Source: Clostridiales bacterium
Lineage (GTDB): Bacteria > Bacillota > Clostridia > Oscillospirales > Butyricicoccaceae
Direction: 5' to 3'
DNA: 64,000 nt
Assembly (NCBI GenBank): GCA_004555915.1
Contig: SFJM01000002.1
Span: forward strand, 62,001 to 126,000
The stretch's first letter is position 1. Each line of letters opens with the position of its first letter. Made by a program: the position numbers and the translations under genes. Shown piece after piece: positions 1 to 8,509 of this stretch. Below the pieces are notes generated by a model. That model was not told where the DNA came from. It searched no databases and worked only from the letters and a program-made list of their open reading frames with translations.

Positions 1-1014
1 TACCAGGAACAGTAAACGTTCCAGATTGCTGGAAATCAGAATATCCATGGACGGGGAGATGGTGGTATGGAACGGACGCATCCGGTCATAGGTACCGCCG
101 GAGGTGAAGAAATCCGTCAGGACATTGTTCTCATTGGAAGCGCAGATCAGCTTTGCCACCGGCACGCCCATCTGCTTTGCGAAATAGGCAGCGAGGATAT
201 TACCGAAGTTGCCGGTCGGTACACAGACATTGATCGGATCGCCCAGCTGGATATCGCCCCGGTTGAGCAGATCACAGTAAGCAGAAACATAGTATGCAAT
301 CTGCGGTGCCAGACGGCCCCAGTTGATGGAGTTTGCCGAAGAAAGGGTCATGCCCTGTGCGTCCAGCTTTTCGATGGAAGCCGGGTCAGTGAAAATCTTC
401 TTTACAGCGCTCTGTGCATCGTCAAAATTGCCGCGGATTGCGCATACCTGCACGTTATTGCCCCGCTGGGTTATCATCTGCAGCTTCTGAATGGTGCTGA
501 CGCCATCCACCGGATAGTAAACCATGATCTTGGTGCCTTCCACATCGGCAAAGCCATCCAGCGCAGCCTTGCCGGTGTCACCGGAGGTCGCTACCAGAAT
601 GCAGGCGGTGCGCTGCTCACCGGTCTTGCGCAGGGATGCGGTCAGCAGGTGCGGCAGCATCTGCAGTGCCATATCCTTGAAGGCACAGGTCGGGCCATGC
701 CACAGCTCCAGAATATATTTGCCATCCTCCAGCTTTACCAGCGGCGCCGTGTCCGAACCACCAAACTTTTCATCCGCATAAGCGCGTGCCGCATACTGTT
801 CCAGCTCCTCAGCGGTAAAATCCGCCAGGAAACGGCCCAGAATGTCCGCGCTTCTGCCACGGTAATCCTTTGCGCACAGGGAAGCAAAATCCTCTGCTGT
901 GAGCTGCGGGATTTCAGTCGGGCAGTACAGGCCGCCATCCGGCGCAATGCCGGTTGCAATTGCCTTTGCCGCACTTACGGTGAGATTTTTATCTCTTGTG
1001 CTTACATAATCCAT
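1..1014 (-). CDS. thrC: Threonine synthase (3' end cut by window edge)
   Basis: PLP-dependent conversion of O-phosphohomoserine to threonine in the cytoplasm. The frame is open from an ATG at 1014 to the left window edge, giving 338 residues of the N-terminal part. It opens MDYVSTRDKN, has the typical N-terminal segment ending GGLYCPTEIP, and carries HGPTCAFKDMALQ, in which Lys113 should bind PLP. SSANSINWGRL and CVPTGNFGNILAAYFAK are also classic family blocks. An AGGAGG lies 10-15 nt upstream of the ATG. It sits 38 nt after the dipeptidase stop, so it is probably the last gene of the rplS-proximal minus-strand run. Identification is firm; only the C-terminus is missing. Confidence 0.96.
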   Translation of the reverse strand, partial: MDYVSTRDKNLTVSAAKAIATGIAPDGGLYCPTEIPQLTAEDFASLCAKDYRGRSADILGRFLADFTAEELEQYAARAYADEKFGGSDTAPLVKLEDGKYILELWHGPTCAFKDMALQMLPHLLTASLRKTGEQRTACILVATSGDTGKAALDGFADVEGTKIMVYYPVDGVSTIQKLQMITQRGNNVQVCAIRGNFDDAQSAVKKIFTDPASIEKLDAQGMTLSSANSINWGRLAPQIAYYVSAYCDLLNRGDIQLGDPINVCVPTGNFGNILAAYFAKQMGVPVAKLICASNENNVLTDFFTSGGTYDRMRPFHTTISPSMDILISSNLERLLFLV

Positions 1015-1052
1015 CGTTTTAAAAACCTCCTAAAGGGTTCAGTTTCACATCG

Positions 1053-2006
1053 TTAAAAATGTTCGGAAACAAATGCCGCCGCGTTGTCATAGAAAATATC
1101 CGCGATCTGCTGTTCCGAATAATTGTGCCGTGCCAGCGCCTCTGCCAGATGTTCCATGCCGGCCATGTCCGAAATGTCCTTCGGCAGCCGGTCACAGCCA
1201 TCCCAGTCCGCACCGATACACAGCTGTTTTTCTCCGCCCAGCTCGTAGAAATGCTCAATATGCCGGACCAGATCATCACAGGACGCTGTCCTGTGCTTCG
1301 TAAGAAACGGGACATAGCCATTGATGCCCACCAGTCCGCCCCGACGAACGATTTCGCAGAACTGTTCATCCGTCAGATTGCGGGGATGATTGCAGACACA
1401 CCTGCTGTTGGAATGTGTGGCAAGAAACGGTGTGCTGACACAGTCTGCCAGCTCCCAGAAGCCCTGTTCCGACAGATGGGACACATCCAGATACACGCCA
1501 TGGGACGAAAGATACTGCGCCAGCTGCTTTCCTGCCAGCTTCAGCCCTGCCGTCTGGTCGGTGGATGCACCGCAGCCATACACGGAATCATGATTCCATG
1601 CCAGCGTTACAATCCGTACACCTGCTTCCAGCGCAGTCCGGATATCCGTTTCACTCTGCAGCAGTTCCGCACCTTCAATAGACAAAAATGCTGCTGTTTT
1701 GCCGCTTTGCTGTGCCAGTTTCCAGTCCGCTGCCGTTTTGCAGAACAGCAGATCCTCCCCGCAGGCTGCAAAGGCATGCTGTGCCGTCTGCAGGAGATGG
1801 GTAAACCGTGCATGGGCATCCTCCGGTGATGCCACCGGTTTTGCGCCGCAGAACAGGGCAAACACCTGTGCGTAATGGTCATATACAGCGGCACGCTGTA
1901 AATCCACATGCCCGCTGTTGCTTTGCAGTGTTTCCTGCGCCTTACGATATAATCTGTAGTCACTCAGTTCATAAATGGTGTCACAGTGCAGGTCGAAATA
2001 TTTCAG
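1053..2006 (-). CDS. Membrane dipeptidase family (peptidase M19), probable CTG start
   Basis: Zinc dipeptidase of the renal dipeptidase family, 317 aa if started at CTG 2006. The first codons read (M)KYFDLHCDT: His7 and Asp9 form the HxD metal motif at the extreme N-terminus of this family. FLSIEGAEL (bridging Glu) and LATHSNS (metal His) follow. No ATG, GTG or TTG lies in frame between the preceding stop and the HxD motif; the first conventional start (GTG 1907) would delete it. The CTG directly follows the TGA of yraN, and GAGGTGG at the yraN end gives a ribosome binding site about 5 nt upstream, so translation is probably coupled. It may act on cell-wall or dietary dipeptides. Stop readthrough from yraN is a less likely alternative. 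Confidence 0.88.
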   Translation of the reverse strand: MKYFDLHCDTIYELSDYRLYRKAQETLQSNSGHVDLQRAAVYDHYAQVFALFCGAKPVASPEDAHARFTHLLQTAQHAFAACGEDLLFCKTAADWKLAQQSGKTAAFLSIEGAELLQSETDIRTALEAGVRIVTLAWNHDSVYGCGASTDQTAGLKLAGKQLAQYLSSHGVYLDVSHLSEQGFWELADCVSTPFLATHSNSRCVCNHPRNLTDEQFCEIVRRGGLVGINGYVPFLTKHRTASCDDLVRHIEHFYELGGEKQLCIGADWDGCDRLPKDISDMAGMEHLAEALARHNYSEQQIADIFYDNAAAFVSEHF

Positions 2007-2360
2007 TCAAACCACCTCAAATGCATCGGGAATATGACGGATGCGGCAGGTTGCCCGGTCAGGGGAAACCAGAATTTCCACCACATCAAACCGGGGCTGT
2101 AACTCCGTCGGATGCTCCTGCAGCCACTGCCAGGCCGCCAGAGCCAGCTTTTGCTGTTTGCTGCAGGTCACCGCCTCGCAGGGCATGCCAAACACAGAGC
2201 TGCTCCGTGTCTTGACTTCGACGAAAACGAGATACCGGTCATCCGCGCAAATGATGTCAATTTCACCCCGCCGGGTGCGGTAATTCCGTTCAAGAATGCG
2301 GAAGCCCTTTCGCTGCAGGTATTCCGCCGCACGCAGTTCCCCGCGTTCACCGGTGGTCAT
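2007..2360 (-). CDS. yraN: YraN family (UPF0102) endonuclease-like protein
   Basis: Small 117-aa protein of the UPF0102 family, which has a PD-(D/E)XK nuclease-like fold but no settled cellular role. It shows the family order [12 protein letters not shown], then RRGEIDIIC, then LVFVEVKTR, which supplies the Asp and ExK residues. The start ATG overlaps the rnhB stop as ATGA (2357-2360). This rnhB-yraN adjacency is common in Firmicutes. Its TGA stop abuts the likely CTG start of the dipeptidase in the same frame. Length and motifs look intact. Confidence 0.93.
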   Translation of the reverse strand: MTTGERGELRAAEYLQRKGFRILERNYRTRRGEIDIICADDRYLVFVEVKTRSSSVFGMPCEAVTCSKQQKLALAAWQWLQEHPTELQPRFDVVEILVSPDRATCRIRHIPDAFEVV

Positions 2361-2986
2361 TGGTGGTTCAGTACCTTTTTCAAAAAGGTTTTCCGGTGCA
2401 GCGGACAGATGCCATACTGTTCAATTGCCGAATAATGCGCCTTGGTGCCATAGCCCTTGTGCTTTTCAAAGCCATATTCCGGATACTGTGCCGCCATGTC
2501 CCGCATGTAACGGTCTCGGGTCACCTTCGCCAGAATGGACGCTGCCGCAATCGACAGCACCTTGCCGTCACCACCGATAACGGTTTCCGCCGGAATGGGT
2601 AATCCCTGAATGCGGTTGCCGTCCACCAGTGCGTAATCCGCCGGCAGCTGCAGCGCTTCCACCGCACGGCGCATAGCCAGAAAGGTTGCCTGTAAAATAT
2701 TGATTTCGTCAATCTCTGTTTCACTTGCTTCGCCGATGCCATACGCCAGCGCATGCTCTTTGACAAAGTCAAACAGGATTTCGCGTTTTTTCTCTGTAAT
2801 TTTCTTGGAATCATTGACGCCGGGCAGCTGGATACCCTCCGGCAGGATGACTGCCGCCGCCACAACCGGACCTGCCAGCGGCCCCCGTCCGGCTTCATCA
2901 ATGCCGCACACGGCAGTAAAGCCCTTTGTGCGGATTTCCATTTCCTTATCCATGGTCAGCAGGACAGGCTCTTTGGATTTAGCCAT
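2357..2986 (-). CDS. rnhB: Ribonuclease HII
   Basis: Cleaves RNA in RNA:DNA hybrids and removes misincorporated ribonucleotides. The 209-aa product starts MAKSKEP; this ATG overlaps the end of ylqF by 8 nt (ATGGCTAA) and has GGAGG 9 nt upstream, so I prefer it to the ATG at 3106 inside ylq[14 protein letters not shown] gives Asp30 and Glu31 of the acidic metal site; LVDGN and KVTRDRYM carry later conserved positions. The C-terminus has the GYGTKAH and HRKTF blocks seen in RNase HII. It is co-transcribed with ylqF and yraN. Confidence 0.96.
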   Translation of the reverse strand: MAKSKEPVLLTMDKEMEIRTKGFTAVCGIDEAGRGPLAGPVVAAAVILPEGIQLPGVNDSKKITEKKREILFDFVKEHALAYGIGEASETEIDEINILQATFLAMRRAVEALQLPADYALVDGNRIQGLPIPAETVIGGDGKVLSIAAASILAKVTRDRYMRDMAAQYPEYGFEKHKGYGTKAHYSAIEQYGICPLHRKTFLKKVLNHQ

Positions 2987-3878
2987 CAGCTCTATCCTCC
3001 GCCGTGTATTCATATTCCTCCGGAGTTTCCAGTGTAATACGTCCCAGCTTGCCGCCGCGGAACTCATCCAGCAGAATGCGTGCCATGCGTTCGGTATCAA
3101 TTTCACCGCCGGAAATCAGGAAGCCGCGCTTGCGTCCGGCACGCATCAGCAGCTCATAGCCGAGGAAATCAAATTCCTCTTCCTCGCCCGGCAGCTGAAT
3201 CTTATACCGGTTCACCAGCAGCTCCGGTGCCCTGTGGTACAGAATCTCCATCAGGCGGCATGCCAAGGTTTCCACATCCACAACATCATCCTTGACAGCA
3301 CCGGTGACGGCCAGATAGATGCCGGTGCGCTCGTCATCCAGCTTCGGCCAGAGGATACCCGGTGTATCCAGCAGCTCCAGACCGTTTTCCACCCGGAACC
3401 ACTGCTGTCCACGGGTCACACCCGGCTTATCCGCCGCCTTTGCGGATTTTCTGCCCAGCACCTTATTGATAAATGTGGATTTTCCCACATTCGGAATGCC
3501 GACCACCATCACCTTGACAGAGCGTCCGGTCTGGCCCTTTTCCTTCCACACCTGTATCTTTTCTGCCAGCAGGGAACGAACTGCAGCGGAGAATTTCGCC
3601 ACGCCCGCGCCGCTTTTCGCATCGGTTGTCAGGACAGCATAGCCCTGTCGGCGGTAATAGGCTGCCCACTGCTTTGTCATCTCCGGATCTGCCAGATCCG
3701 TGCGGTTCATGACCAGCAGGCGCGGCTTGTTTCCCGCGATTTCATCCATATCCGGATTGCGGCTCACCTGCGGAATACGCGCATCGACGACTTCACACAC
3801 GGCATCCACCTGCTTGAGGCTGTCTGCCATCCGGCGGCGGGTACGTGTCATATGGCCGGGATACCACTGTATATTCAT
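2979..3878 (-). CDS. rbgA: Ribosome biogenesis GTPase YlqF/RbgA
   Basis: Circularly permuted GTPase needed for late 50S subunit assembly in Firmicutes. In the 299-aa product the G motifs occur in permuted order: G4 NRTD at 58-61, G1 GIPNVGKS at 127-134, G3 DTPG at 171-174. The N-terminal WYPGHM block and the roughly 120-residue C-terminal helical extension match RbgA. The gene follows lepB by 12 nt and overlaps rnhB by 8 nt, the usual lepB-ylqF-rnhB arrangement. Confidence 0.96.
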   Translation of the reverse strand: MNIQWYPGHMTRTRRRMADSLKQVDAVCEVVDARIPQVSRNPDMDEIAGNKPRLLVMNRTDLADPEMTKQWAAYYRRQGYAVLTTDAKSGAGVAKFSAAVRSLLAEKIQVWKEKGQTGRSVKVMVVGIPNVGKSTFINKVLGRKSAKAADKPGVTRGQQWFRVENGLELLDTPGILWPKLDDERTGIYLAVTGAVKDDVVDVETLACRLMEILYHRAPELLVNRYKIQLPGEEEEFDFLGYELLMRAGRKRGFLISGGEIDTERMARILLDEFRGGKLGRITLETPEEYEYTAEDRADG

Positions 3879-3890
3879 GTATTACTCTCC

Positions 3891-4457
3891 TTATGATACT
3901 GTTCCGATTTCCCGAAACGGGAAAATGCGCATCAAAACCTTGCCGATCACATATCGTGTATCCACCATGCCCAACTGGCCATAGCGGCTGTCTGTGGAAT
4001 GGTTCCGGTTATCACCCATGACAAAGATGCAGCCCTCCGGTACAGTCTGAGGGAATGTGATGTCATACTGGGTTGTTGTCGGCTCCGCGATATAGCTTTC
4101 CTCTAAAACCTCGCCATTGACCGACACGGCACCGGTGGAAAAGTCAATGTCCACGGTATCGCCTTCGGTTGCGATCACACGCTTGACAATGGGGCTTGTC
4201 ATAAAGGAATCCTTTGTCAATATGGCAATATCGCCCTTTTCCGGCGTATAAAACAGATTGGAAACCAACAGCTGGTTGCCATCCTGCAGGGTCGGCATCA
4301 TGGAATTGCCTTCTACGCCGATAATGCGTACACCAAAGACAAATACCAGAATAACAGCTGCCAGAGAAATCAGCAGAGCTTCTCCCCAATCGAACAGCTC
4401 ACTGTGAAACCGTCCCTTTGGCGCTTCCTCACCGGAAGCATTGTTTTGCTTGCGCAT
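3891..4457 (-). CDS. lepB: Signal peptidase I
   Basis: Membrane-bound type I signal peptidase that removes signal peptides from secreted proteins. The product is 188 aa with a short cytoplasmic N-terminus, one transmembrane helix (about 25-45), catalytic Ser52 in EGNSMMP and Lys92 in VKRVIA. The late block GDNRNHSTDSR is diagnostic (GDNR..S.DSR). The compact size is typical of Gram-positive SipS-like enzymes. It has its own promoter just upstream and begins the lepB-rbgA-rnhB-yraN-dipeptidase run. Confidence 0.96.
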   Translation of the reverse strand: MRKQNNASGEEAPKGRFHSELFDWGEALLISLAAVILVFVFGVRIIGVEGNSMMPTLQDGNQLLVSNLFYTPEKGDIAILTKDSFMTSPIVKRVIATEGDTVDIDFSTGAVSVNGEVLEESYIAEPTTTQYDITFPQTVPEGCIFVMGDNRNHSTDSRYGQLGMVDTRYVIGKVLMRIFPFREIGTVS

Positions 4458-4499
4458 TGGATTTCATCATCCTTTCATCGGATAAACATATACTTTTAT

Positions 4500-4527
4500 A
4501 TTATACCGATTCATCCTCATTTAGCAA
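4500..4527 (-). promoter_or_regulatory. Sigma-A promoter of lepB operon
   Basis: Reading the minus strand, TTGCTA (4527-4522), a 16-nt spacer and TATAAT (4505-4500) form a near-consensus vegetative promoter about 43 nt before the lepB ATG. It lies after the rplS terminator, so lepB has independent transcription. Confidence 0.75.
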
Positions 4528-4580
4528 GTAATTTTGCCAGAAAACACAAAAAAGCAGCAAAAAACACCGCTACAAAATGA

Positions 4581-4609
4581 AAAAGGAGAGAACATAAGCT
4601 GTTCTCTCC
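4581..4609 (-). terminator. Intrinsic terminator of rplS
   Basis: Perfect 10-bp stem GGAGAGAACA (4585-4594) and TGTTCTCTCC (4600-4609) around a 5-nt loop, followed on the minus strand by a run of U encoded by 4581-4584. It starts 29 nt after the rplS stop. Confidence 0.9.
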
Positions 4610-4637
4610 TCTGTGGTTCCTGAATACAGGCTGAAAC

Positions 4638-4979
4638 TTACAGCTTTTCCTGAACCTTTGCTGCCTTGCCGACTCTGCCGCGCAGATAGTACAGCTTAGC
4701 ACGACGTACCTTACCATTGCGCAGTACCTCGAACTTTGCAATGTTCGGGGAATGTACCGGGAAGGTCTTCTCAACGCCTACACCGTAAGAGATACGTCTA
4801 ACGGTTACAGACTTGTTGATGCCGCTATGCTTGATAGCGATGATGGTACCCTCGAAAACCTGGATTCTTTCGCGGTTACCTTCCTTGATCTTCTGGTGTA
4901 CCTTTACGGTATCGCCAACCTTGAGTTCCGGCAGATCGGACTTGATCTGCTGCTCTGCGAGAACCTTTACTAAGTCCAT
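4638..4979 (-). CDS. rplS: 50S ribosomal protein L19
   Basis: Ribosomal protein L19, located at the 30S-50S interface. It is 113 aa from the ATG at 4979 ([11 protein letters not shown]), with a GAGGAG site 8 nt upstream; an in-frame ATG at 4997 would add an unconserved MRGENT. The blocks [38 protein letters not shown] and KLYYLR are standard L19. It is monocistronic, with its own promoter, structured leader and terminator. Confidence 0.98.
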   Translation of the reverse strand: MDLVKVLAEQQIKSDLPELKVGDTVKVHQKIKEGNRERIQVFEGTIIAIKHSGINKSVTVRRISYGVGVEKTFPVHSPNIAKFEVLRNGKVRRAKLYYLRGRVGKAAKVQEKL

Positions 4980-5058
4980 CGTATTTTCTCCTCTCAATCT
5001 TAGACAATCGTGTCTCTTTTAAAACCTCCGGTCCGGTCTGCCGCTGAAAAAACGCTTC

Positions 5059-5108
5059 CGGCACAATGCTTGTGCCGCGGCATCCTGGTGGCTGAGCCCT
5101 TCTCAGCC
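5059..5108 (-). promoter_or_regulatory. Structured rplS 5' leader, candidate L19 autoregulatory leader
   Basis: The untranslated leader of rplS (about 160 nt) contains two perfect hairpins: CGGCACAA/TTGTGCCG (5059-5066 with 5070-5077, 3-nt loop) and GGCTGAG/CTCAGCC (5090-5096 with 5102-5108, 5-nt loop). L19 leaders with protein-mediated autoregulation are known in Firmicutes. I recognise context and structure, not a verified consensus. Confidence 0.55.
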
Positions 5109-5142
5109 GGGTGAACAGAGGATTGTCCGGTTTCAGTTAGTT

Positions 5143-5171
5143 AGTTTAACATGAAACGACACAGATTGCAA
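5143..5171 (-). promoter_or_regulatory. Promoter of rplS
   Basis: On the minus strand TTGCAA (5171-5166), a 17-nt spacer and TAAACT (5148-5143) precede the structured leader of rplS. Confidence 0.65.
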
Positions 5172-5213
5172 GAGACAACTATAAAAAATACCCAGCAAAT
5201 TTTGACAGAAATG

Positions 5214-5242
5214 TTGTGACTTGTTCACAAATATGGTATACT
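5214..5242 (+). promoter_or_regulatory. Promoter of the GH13 gene
   Basis: TTGTGA (5214-5219), a 17-nt spacer and TATACT (5237-5242). The ATG of the glycosidase follows at 5293. It is divergent from the rplS promoter, 40 nt away. Confidence 0.7.
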
Positions 5243-5292
5243 ATTTTAGCAATATAACCTTAACTTTTAATAATCAGGAGGATATAATAACG

Positions 5293-6603
5293 ATGTGGGC
5301 ATATGAAAGCATATTTTATCAGGTTTATCCCATGGGTTTCTGCGGTGCTCCGTGGGAAAATGACGGCAAAACAGTCAACCGCATCAGTAAGGTGGGTGAC
5401 TGGGCAGAGCACATTGCCTCTGTCGGCTGCAATGCCATCTACTTCTCCCCTGTCTTTGAATCCGACAGCCATGGCTATGACACCCGTGATTTCCGTAAAA
5501 TTGACTGCCGCCTGGGCACCAATGCGGATTTTGCCGCTGTCTGCGACACGCTGCACAAAAATGGCGTGCGCGTGGTGCTGGATGGCGTGTTCAACCACGT
5601 AGGCCGGGGCTTCTGGGCATTTCAGGATGTACAGAAAAATAAATGGGATTCTCCCTATAAAGACTGGTTCCTTATCAACTTTGACGGCAACTCCAATTAC
5701 AATGACGGTTTTTGGTATGAAGGCTGGGAAGGCCATTATGAGCTGGTCAAGCTGAATCTGCGCAATGAGGAAGTCATCCAGCATATTTTTGACTGCATCC
5801 GCGGCTGGGTGGAGGAATTTGACATCGACGGCCTGCGTCTGGATGTGGCTTATTCCCTTGACCGTGACTTTATCCGCCGCCTGCGTTCCTTCTGCGACTC
5901 GCTGAAGCCGGATTTCTTCCTTGTGGGTGAGGTCATGAGCAGCGACTGCAAGCCGTTCCTTGAGGATGGCATGCTGCATTCCTGCACCAACTATGACTGC
6001 TACAAAGGTCTGTATTCTTCCTTTAACTCGATGAACCTGTTTGAGATCACCCATTCCCTGCAGCGGCAGTTCGGCCCGGAGTACTGGACCCTGTACAAGG
6101 GCAAGCATCTGCTGTCCTTCGTTGATAACCACGATGTGACCCGCGTGGCATCCATTCTGACCAACGAAAAGCATCTGCCGCTGATTTATGCGCTGATGAT
6201 CGGCATGCCTGGTATTCCCTGCATTTACTATGGCAGCGAATGGGGCGAAAAGGCTGAAAAGCAGCATGGCTCGGATGCAAACCTGCGCCCCTGCTTCGAT
6301 GCGCCGGAATCCAATGAGCTGACCGAATGGATTTCCAAACTAGCTATGGCAAAGCGGGAGTCCAAGGCGCTGTGCTACGGTGACTTTACCACCCGCCTTC
6401 TGACCAACAAGCAGGTAATCTTTGAACGTGCCTATGAAGGCGAACGGGTCATGGTTGTCATCAATGCGGATGACCAGCCCTTTGTCGCTCATTTCAATGC
6501 CGAGGCCGGCCGTGCCCGTGACCTGATTACCGGAAAGGTGCATGACTTCGGCGGCGGTTCCGAGCTGCCTCCCTACTACGCAGCCTACTGGCAGGTATTT
6601 TAA
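5293..6603 (+). CDS. GH13 alpha-glycosidase, cyclomaltodextrinase/neopullulanase-like
   Basis: Alpha-amylase-family enzyme of 436 aa, probably intracellular as no signal peptide is seen. The start at 5293 has AGGAGG 11 nt upstream and gives MWAYESIFYQVYP; a TTG at 5221 lies over the promoter and is rejected. The catalytic triad is Asp184 (GLRLDVA), Glu213 (LVGEV) and Asp281 (VDNHDVTR); VVLDGVFNHVG is conserved region I. It lacks the N-terminal starch-binding domain of classical neopullulanases and has only a short C-terminal beta domain, so it is a compact maltodextrin-degrading enzyme. Substrate specificity cannot be fixed from sequence alone. No sugar transporter or regulator lies beside it. 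Confidence 0.85.
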   Translation: MWAYESIFYQVYPMGFCGAPWENDGKTVNRISKVGDWAEHIASVGCNAIYFSPVFESDSHGYDTRDFRKIDCRLGTNADFAAVCDTLHKNGVRVVLDGVFNHVGRGFWAFQDVQKNKWDSPYKDWFLINFDGNSNYNDGFWYEGWEGHYELVKLNLRNEEVIQHIFDCIRGWVEEFDIDGLRLDVAYSLDRDFIRRLRSFCDSLKPDFFLVGEVMSSDCKPFLEDGMLHSCTNYDCYKGLYSSFNSMNLFEITHSLQRQFGPEYWTLYKGKHLLSFVDNHDVTRVASILTNEKHLPLIYALMIGMPGIPCIYYGSEWGEKAEKQHGSDANLRPCFDAPESNELTEWISKLAMAKRESKALCYGDFTTRLLTNKQVIFERAYEGERVMVVINADDQPFVAHFNAEAGRARDLITGKVHDFGGGSELPPYYAAYWQVF

Positions 6604-6622
6604 TCAGCCCCAAATATAGCAA

Positions 6623-6656
6623 AATCCCCTCTGCTGCAACGGAGGGGATTCTTTTT
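6623..6656. terminator. Terminator between convergent GH13 and ABC-F genes
   Basis: Nine-bp perfect stem AATCCCCTC (6623-6631) and GAGGGGATT (6642-6650), followed on plus by CTTTTT; the opposite strand has TTTT on its other side. It probably serves both converging genes. Confidence 0.85.
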
Positions 6657-6681
6657 GCTCTTTTCTCACGATGCTGTGATA

Positions 6682-8451
6682 TTATTCCGACATTTCCTCT
6701 GCCATTTCCTGCAGCTCCAGCCAGCGCTCTTCCTTTGCTTCCAGCTGAGCGGAAACCGTATCAATCTGCTCGGTCAGCTGCTGCAGCCGGACAAAGTCCG
6801 AGGTAACCTGTGCCTGTTCTGCCTGCAGGGCTTCCAGCTGCTCTTCCAGTGCCGCGATGTCATCGTCAATGTGCTCCAGTTCATAGCGGTCTTTATAGCT
6901 CATCCGGGTTTTGCCCGAAGTCTTTGCTTTGGGCTTTGCCGTTTTTTCTGCTTTTACCGGTGCCTCAGCTTCCTTGCGTTTTTCCAGATAATCCGCGTAA
7001 TTTCCCAGATATTCCTGCACGTTGCCGCCGGGACGGAATTCAAAAATCCGGTTTGCCATTTTGTCCAGAAAATACCGGTCATGGGATACCGCCAGTACCG
7101 CACCGTCAAAGCCCTCCAGATAATGCTCCAGTATGGTCAGTGTTTCAATATCCAGATCATTGGTGGGCTCGTCCAGCAGCAGGATATTCGGCGCACGCAT
7201 CAGCACGCTGAGCAGGTACAGCCTGCGCCGTTCACCGCCGGACAGACTTCCGATGCTGGCCCACTGGGATTCACCGGAAAACAGGAAGGTTTCCAGCATC
7301 TGTGCCGCTGACAGGGTACCATCCGGCGTACGCACGGTTTCCGCAATGTCACGGATAAAGGAAATGACCTTCTGGTTTTCATCCATATGCCCGCAGTCCT
7401 GGGCAAAGTAGCCGATTTTTACCGTTTCACCAAAGGAGACTGTGCCGGCATCCTCCTTTGCCTGTCCTGCCAGGATGCGCAGGAAGGTGGATTTACCGGT
7501 ACCGTTATGTCCTACAATGCCAATGCGGTCATCCCGGGCAACGGTCAGGTCAAAATCACGGATATAGGTCACGCCGTCCCAGCCCTTGGTGAGGCCCTGT
7601 ACCTCAATGGTCTTTTTGCCCAGCCGTGTGGAAATTGATTTCATTTCCACCGAGCTGTCGGTCTCCGGTGCTGATTGTGCCGACAATGTCTCAAACCGTT
7701 CCAGACGTGCCTTTGCCTTGGTGGTGCGTGCCCTGGCGCCGCGTCTGACCCATTCCAGCTCATGGCGCAGAATGCTCTGCCGTTTGCGTTCGGATGCCGC
7801 CGCACTGGCCATGCGTTCTGCCTTGCGCGCCAGAAATCCCTCATAATTTTCGTCGTAGAAATACAGCTTCGCATGATCCAGTTCACAGATGCGGTTGGTC
7901 ACACGGTTGAGAAAATACCGGTCATGGGTGATGAGAATGATTGCACCCTTGTACGCCTTCAGCTGCTGCTCCAGCCATGCCGCGGTTTCATTGTCAATGT
8001 GGTTGGTGGGCTCGTCGAGAATCAGGATTTCACTTGGGTTAATCAGCGCTGACGCAATGGCAACCCGCTTTTTCTGTCCGCCGGACAGCAGGCGTACATC
8101 CTTGTCAAAGTCCGTGATACCCAGCTGTGTCAGCAGCATTTTTGCTTCGTAGGCACGTTCCTCCGCAAAGGAGGTGGATGCCCCACGGAAAACCTGCTGC
8201 AATACCGTCACCGGTTCGGAAAAATCCGGCGACTGGGGTAAATATCCAATTCTGGTTCCACGCGCCAGCGTTACGGTTCCCGCATCGCCCTCCTGCAGGC
8301 CTGCCAGAATACGCAAAAATGTGGATTTTCCGGTACCATTGATACCGATCAGGCCCACCTTGTCATGCTCCTCCACAGCAAAGCTGACATCATCAAACAG
8401 TGTTTTCTCTCCCCAGCTCAGGGAAATATGTTCCGCGTTTAGAAGTACCAT
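6682..8451 (-). CDS. ABC-F family ATPase, Uup-like
   Basis: Soluble tandem ABC ATPase of 589 aa without membrane segments, hence an ABC-F translation factor and not a transporter. Two nucleotide-binding domains carry Walker A motifs GINGTGKST and GHNGTGKST, signatures LSGGQKKR and LSGGERRR, and Walker B LILDEPTNHID and LLLDEPTNDLD. A lysine-rich linker leads to a C-terminal coiled coil (about 520-589), as in Uup. The gene is monocistronic. The C-terminal coiled coil points to a Uup-like ribosome-associated role more than antibiotic resistance, but subfamily assignment needs a tree. Confidence 0.88.
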   Translation of the reverse strand: MVLLNAEHISLSWGEKTLFDDVSFAVEEHDKVGLIGINGTGKSTFLRILAGLQEGDAGTVTLARGTRIGYLPQSPDFSEPVTVLQQVFRGASTSFAEERAYEAKMLLTQLGITDFDKDVRLLSGGQKKRVAIASALINPSEILILDEPTNHIDNETAAWLEQQLKAYKGAIILITHDRYFLNRVTNRICELDHAKLYFYDENYEGFLARKAERMASAAASERKRQSILRHELEWVRRGARARTTKAKARLERFETLSAQSAPETDSSVEMKSISTRLGKKTIEVQGLTKGWDGVTYIRDFDLTVARDDRIGIVGHNGTGKSTFLRILAGQAKEDAGTVSFGETVKIGYFAQDCGHMDENQKVISFIRDIAETVRTPDGTLSAAQMLETFLFSGESQWASIGSLSGGERRRLYLLSVLMRAPNILLLDEPTNDLDIETLTILEHYLEGFDGAVLAVSHDRYFLDKMANRIFEFRPGGNVQEYLGNYADYLEKRKEAEAPVKAEKTAKPKAKTSGKTRMSYKDRYELEHIDDDIAALEEQLEALQAEQAQVTSDFVRLQQLTEQIDTVSAQLEAKEERWLELQEMAEEMSE

Positions 8452-8478
8452 GTTCTATATCCTCACATAAGAAACAAA

Positions 8479-8500
8479 CCGCCGGACCTGCATCCGGCGG
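8479..8500 (-). terminator. Intrinsic terminator of murD
   Basis: Perfect 8-bp GC-rich stem CCGCCGGA (8479-8486) and TCCGGCGG (8493-8500) with a 6-nt loop, followed on the minus strand by TTTGTTTCTT. Confidence 0.8.
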
Positions 8501-8509
8501 CTGAAAAAA

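Noticed and set aside
67..1056. A 329-codon plus-strand frame at the left edge
   Set aside because: Antisense to thrC, which shows unambiguous threonine synthase motifs on the minus strand.
6682..8451. ABC-F protein as an antibiotic resistance determinant
   Set aside because: The C-terminal coiled coil and short linker fit Uup-like housekeeping members; no resistance context is present.
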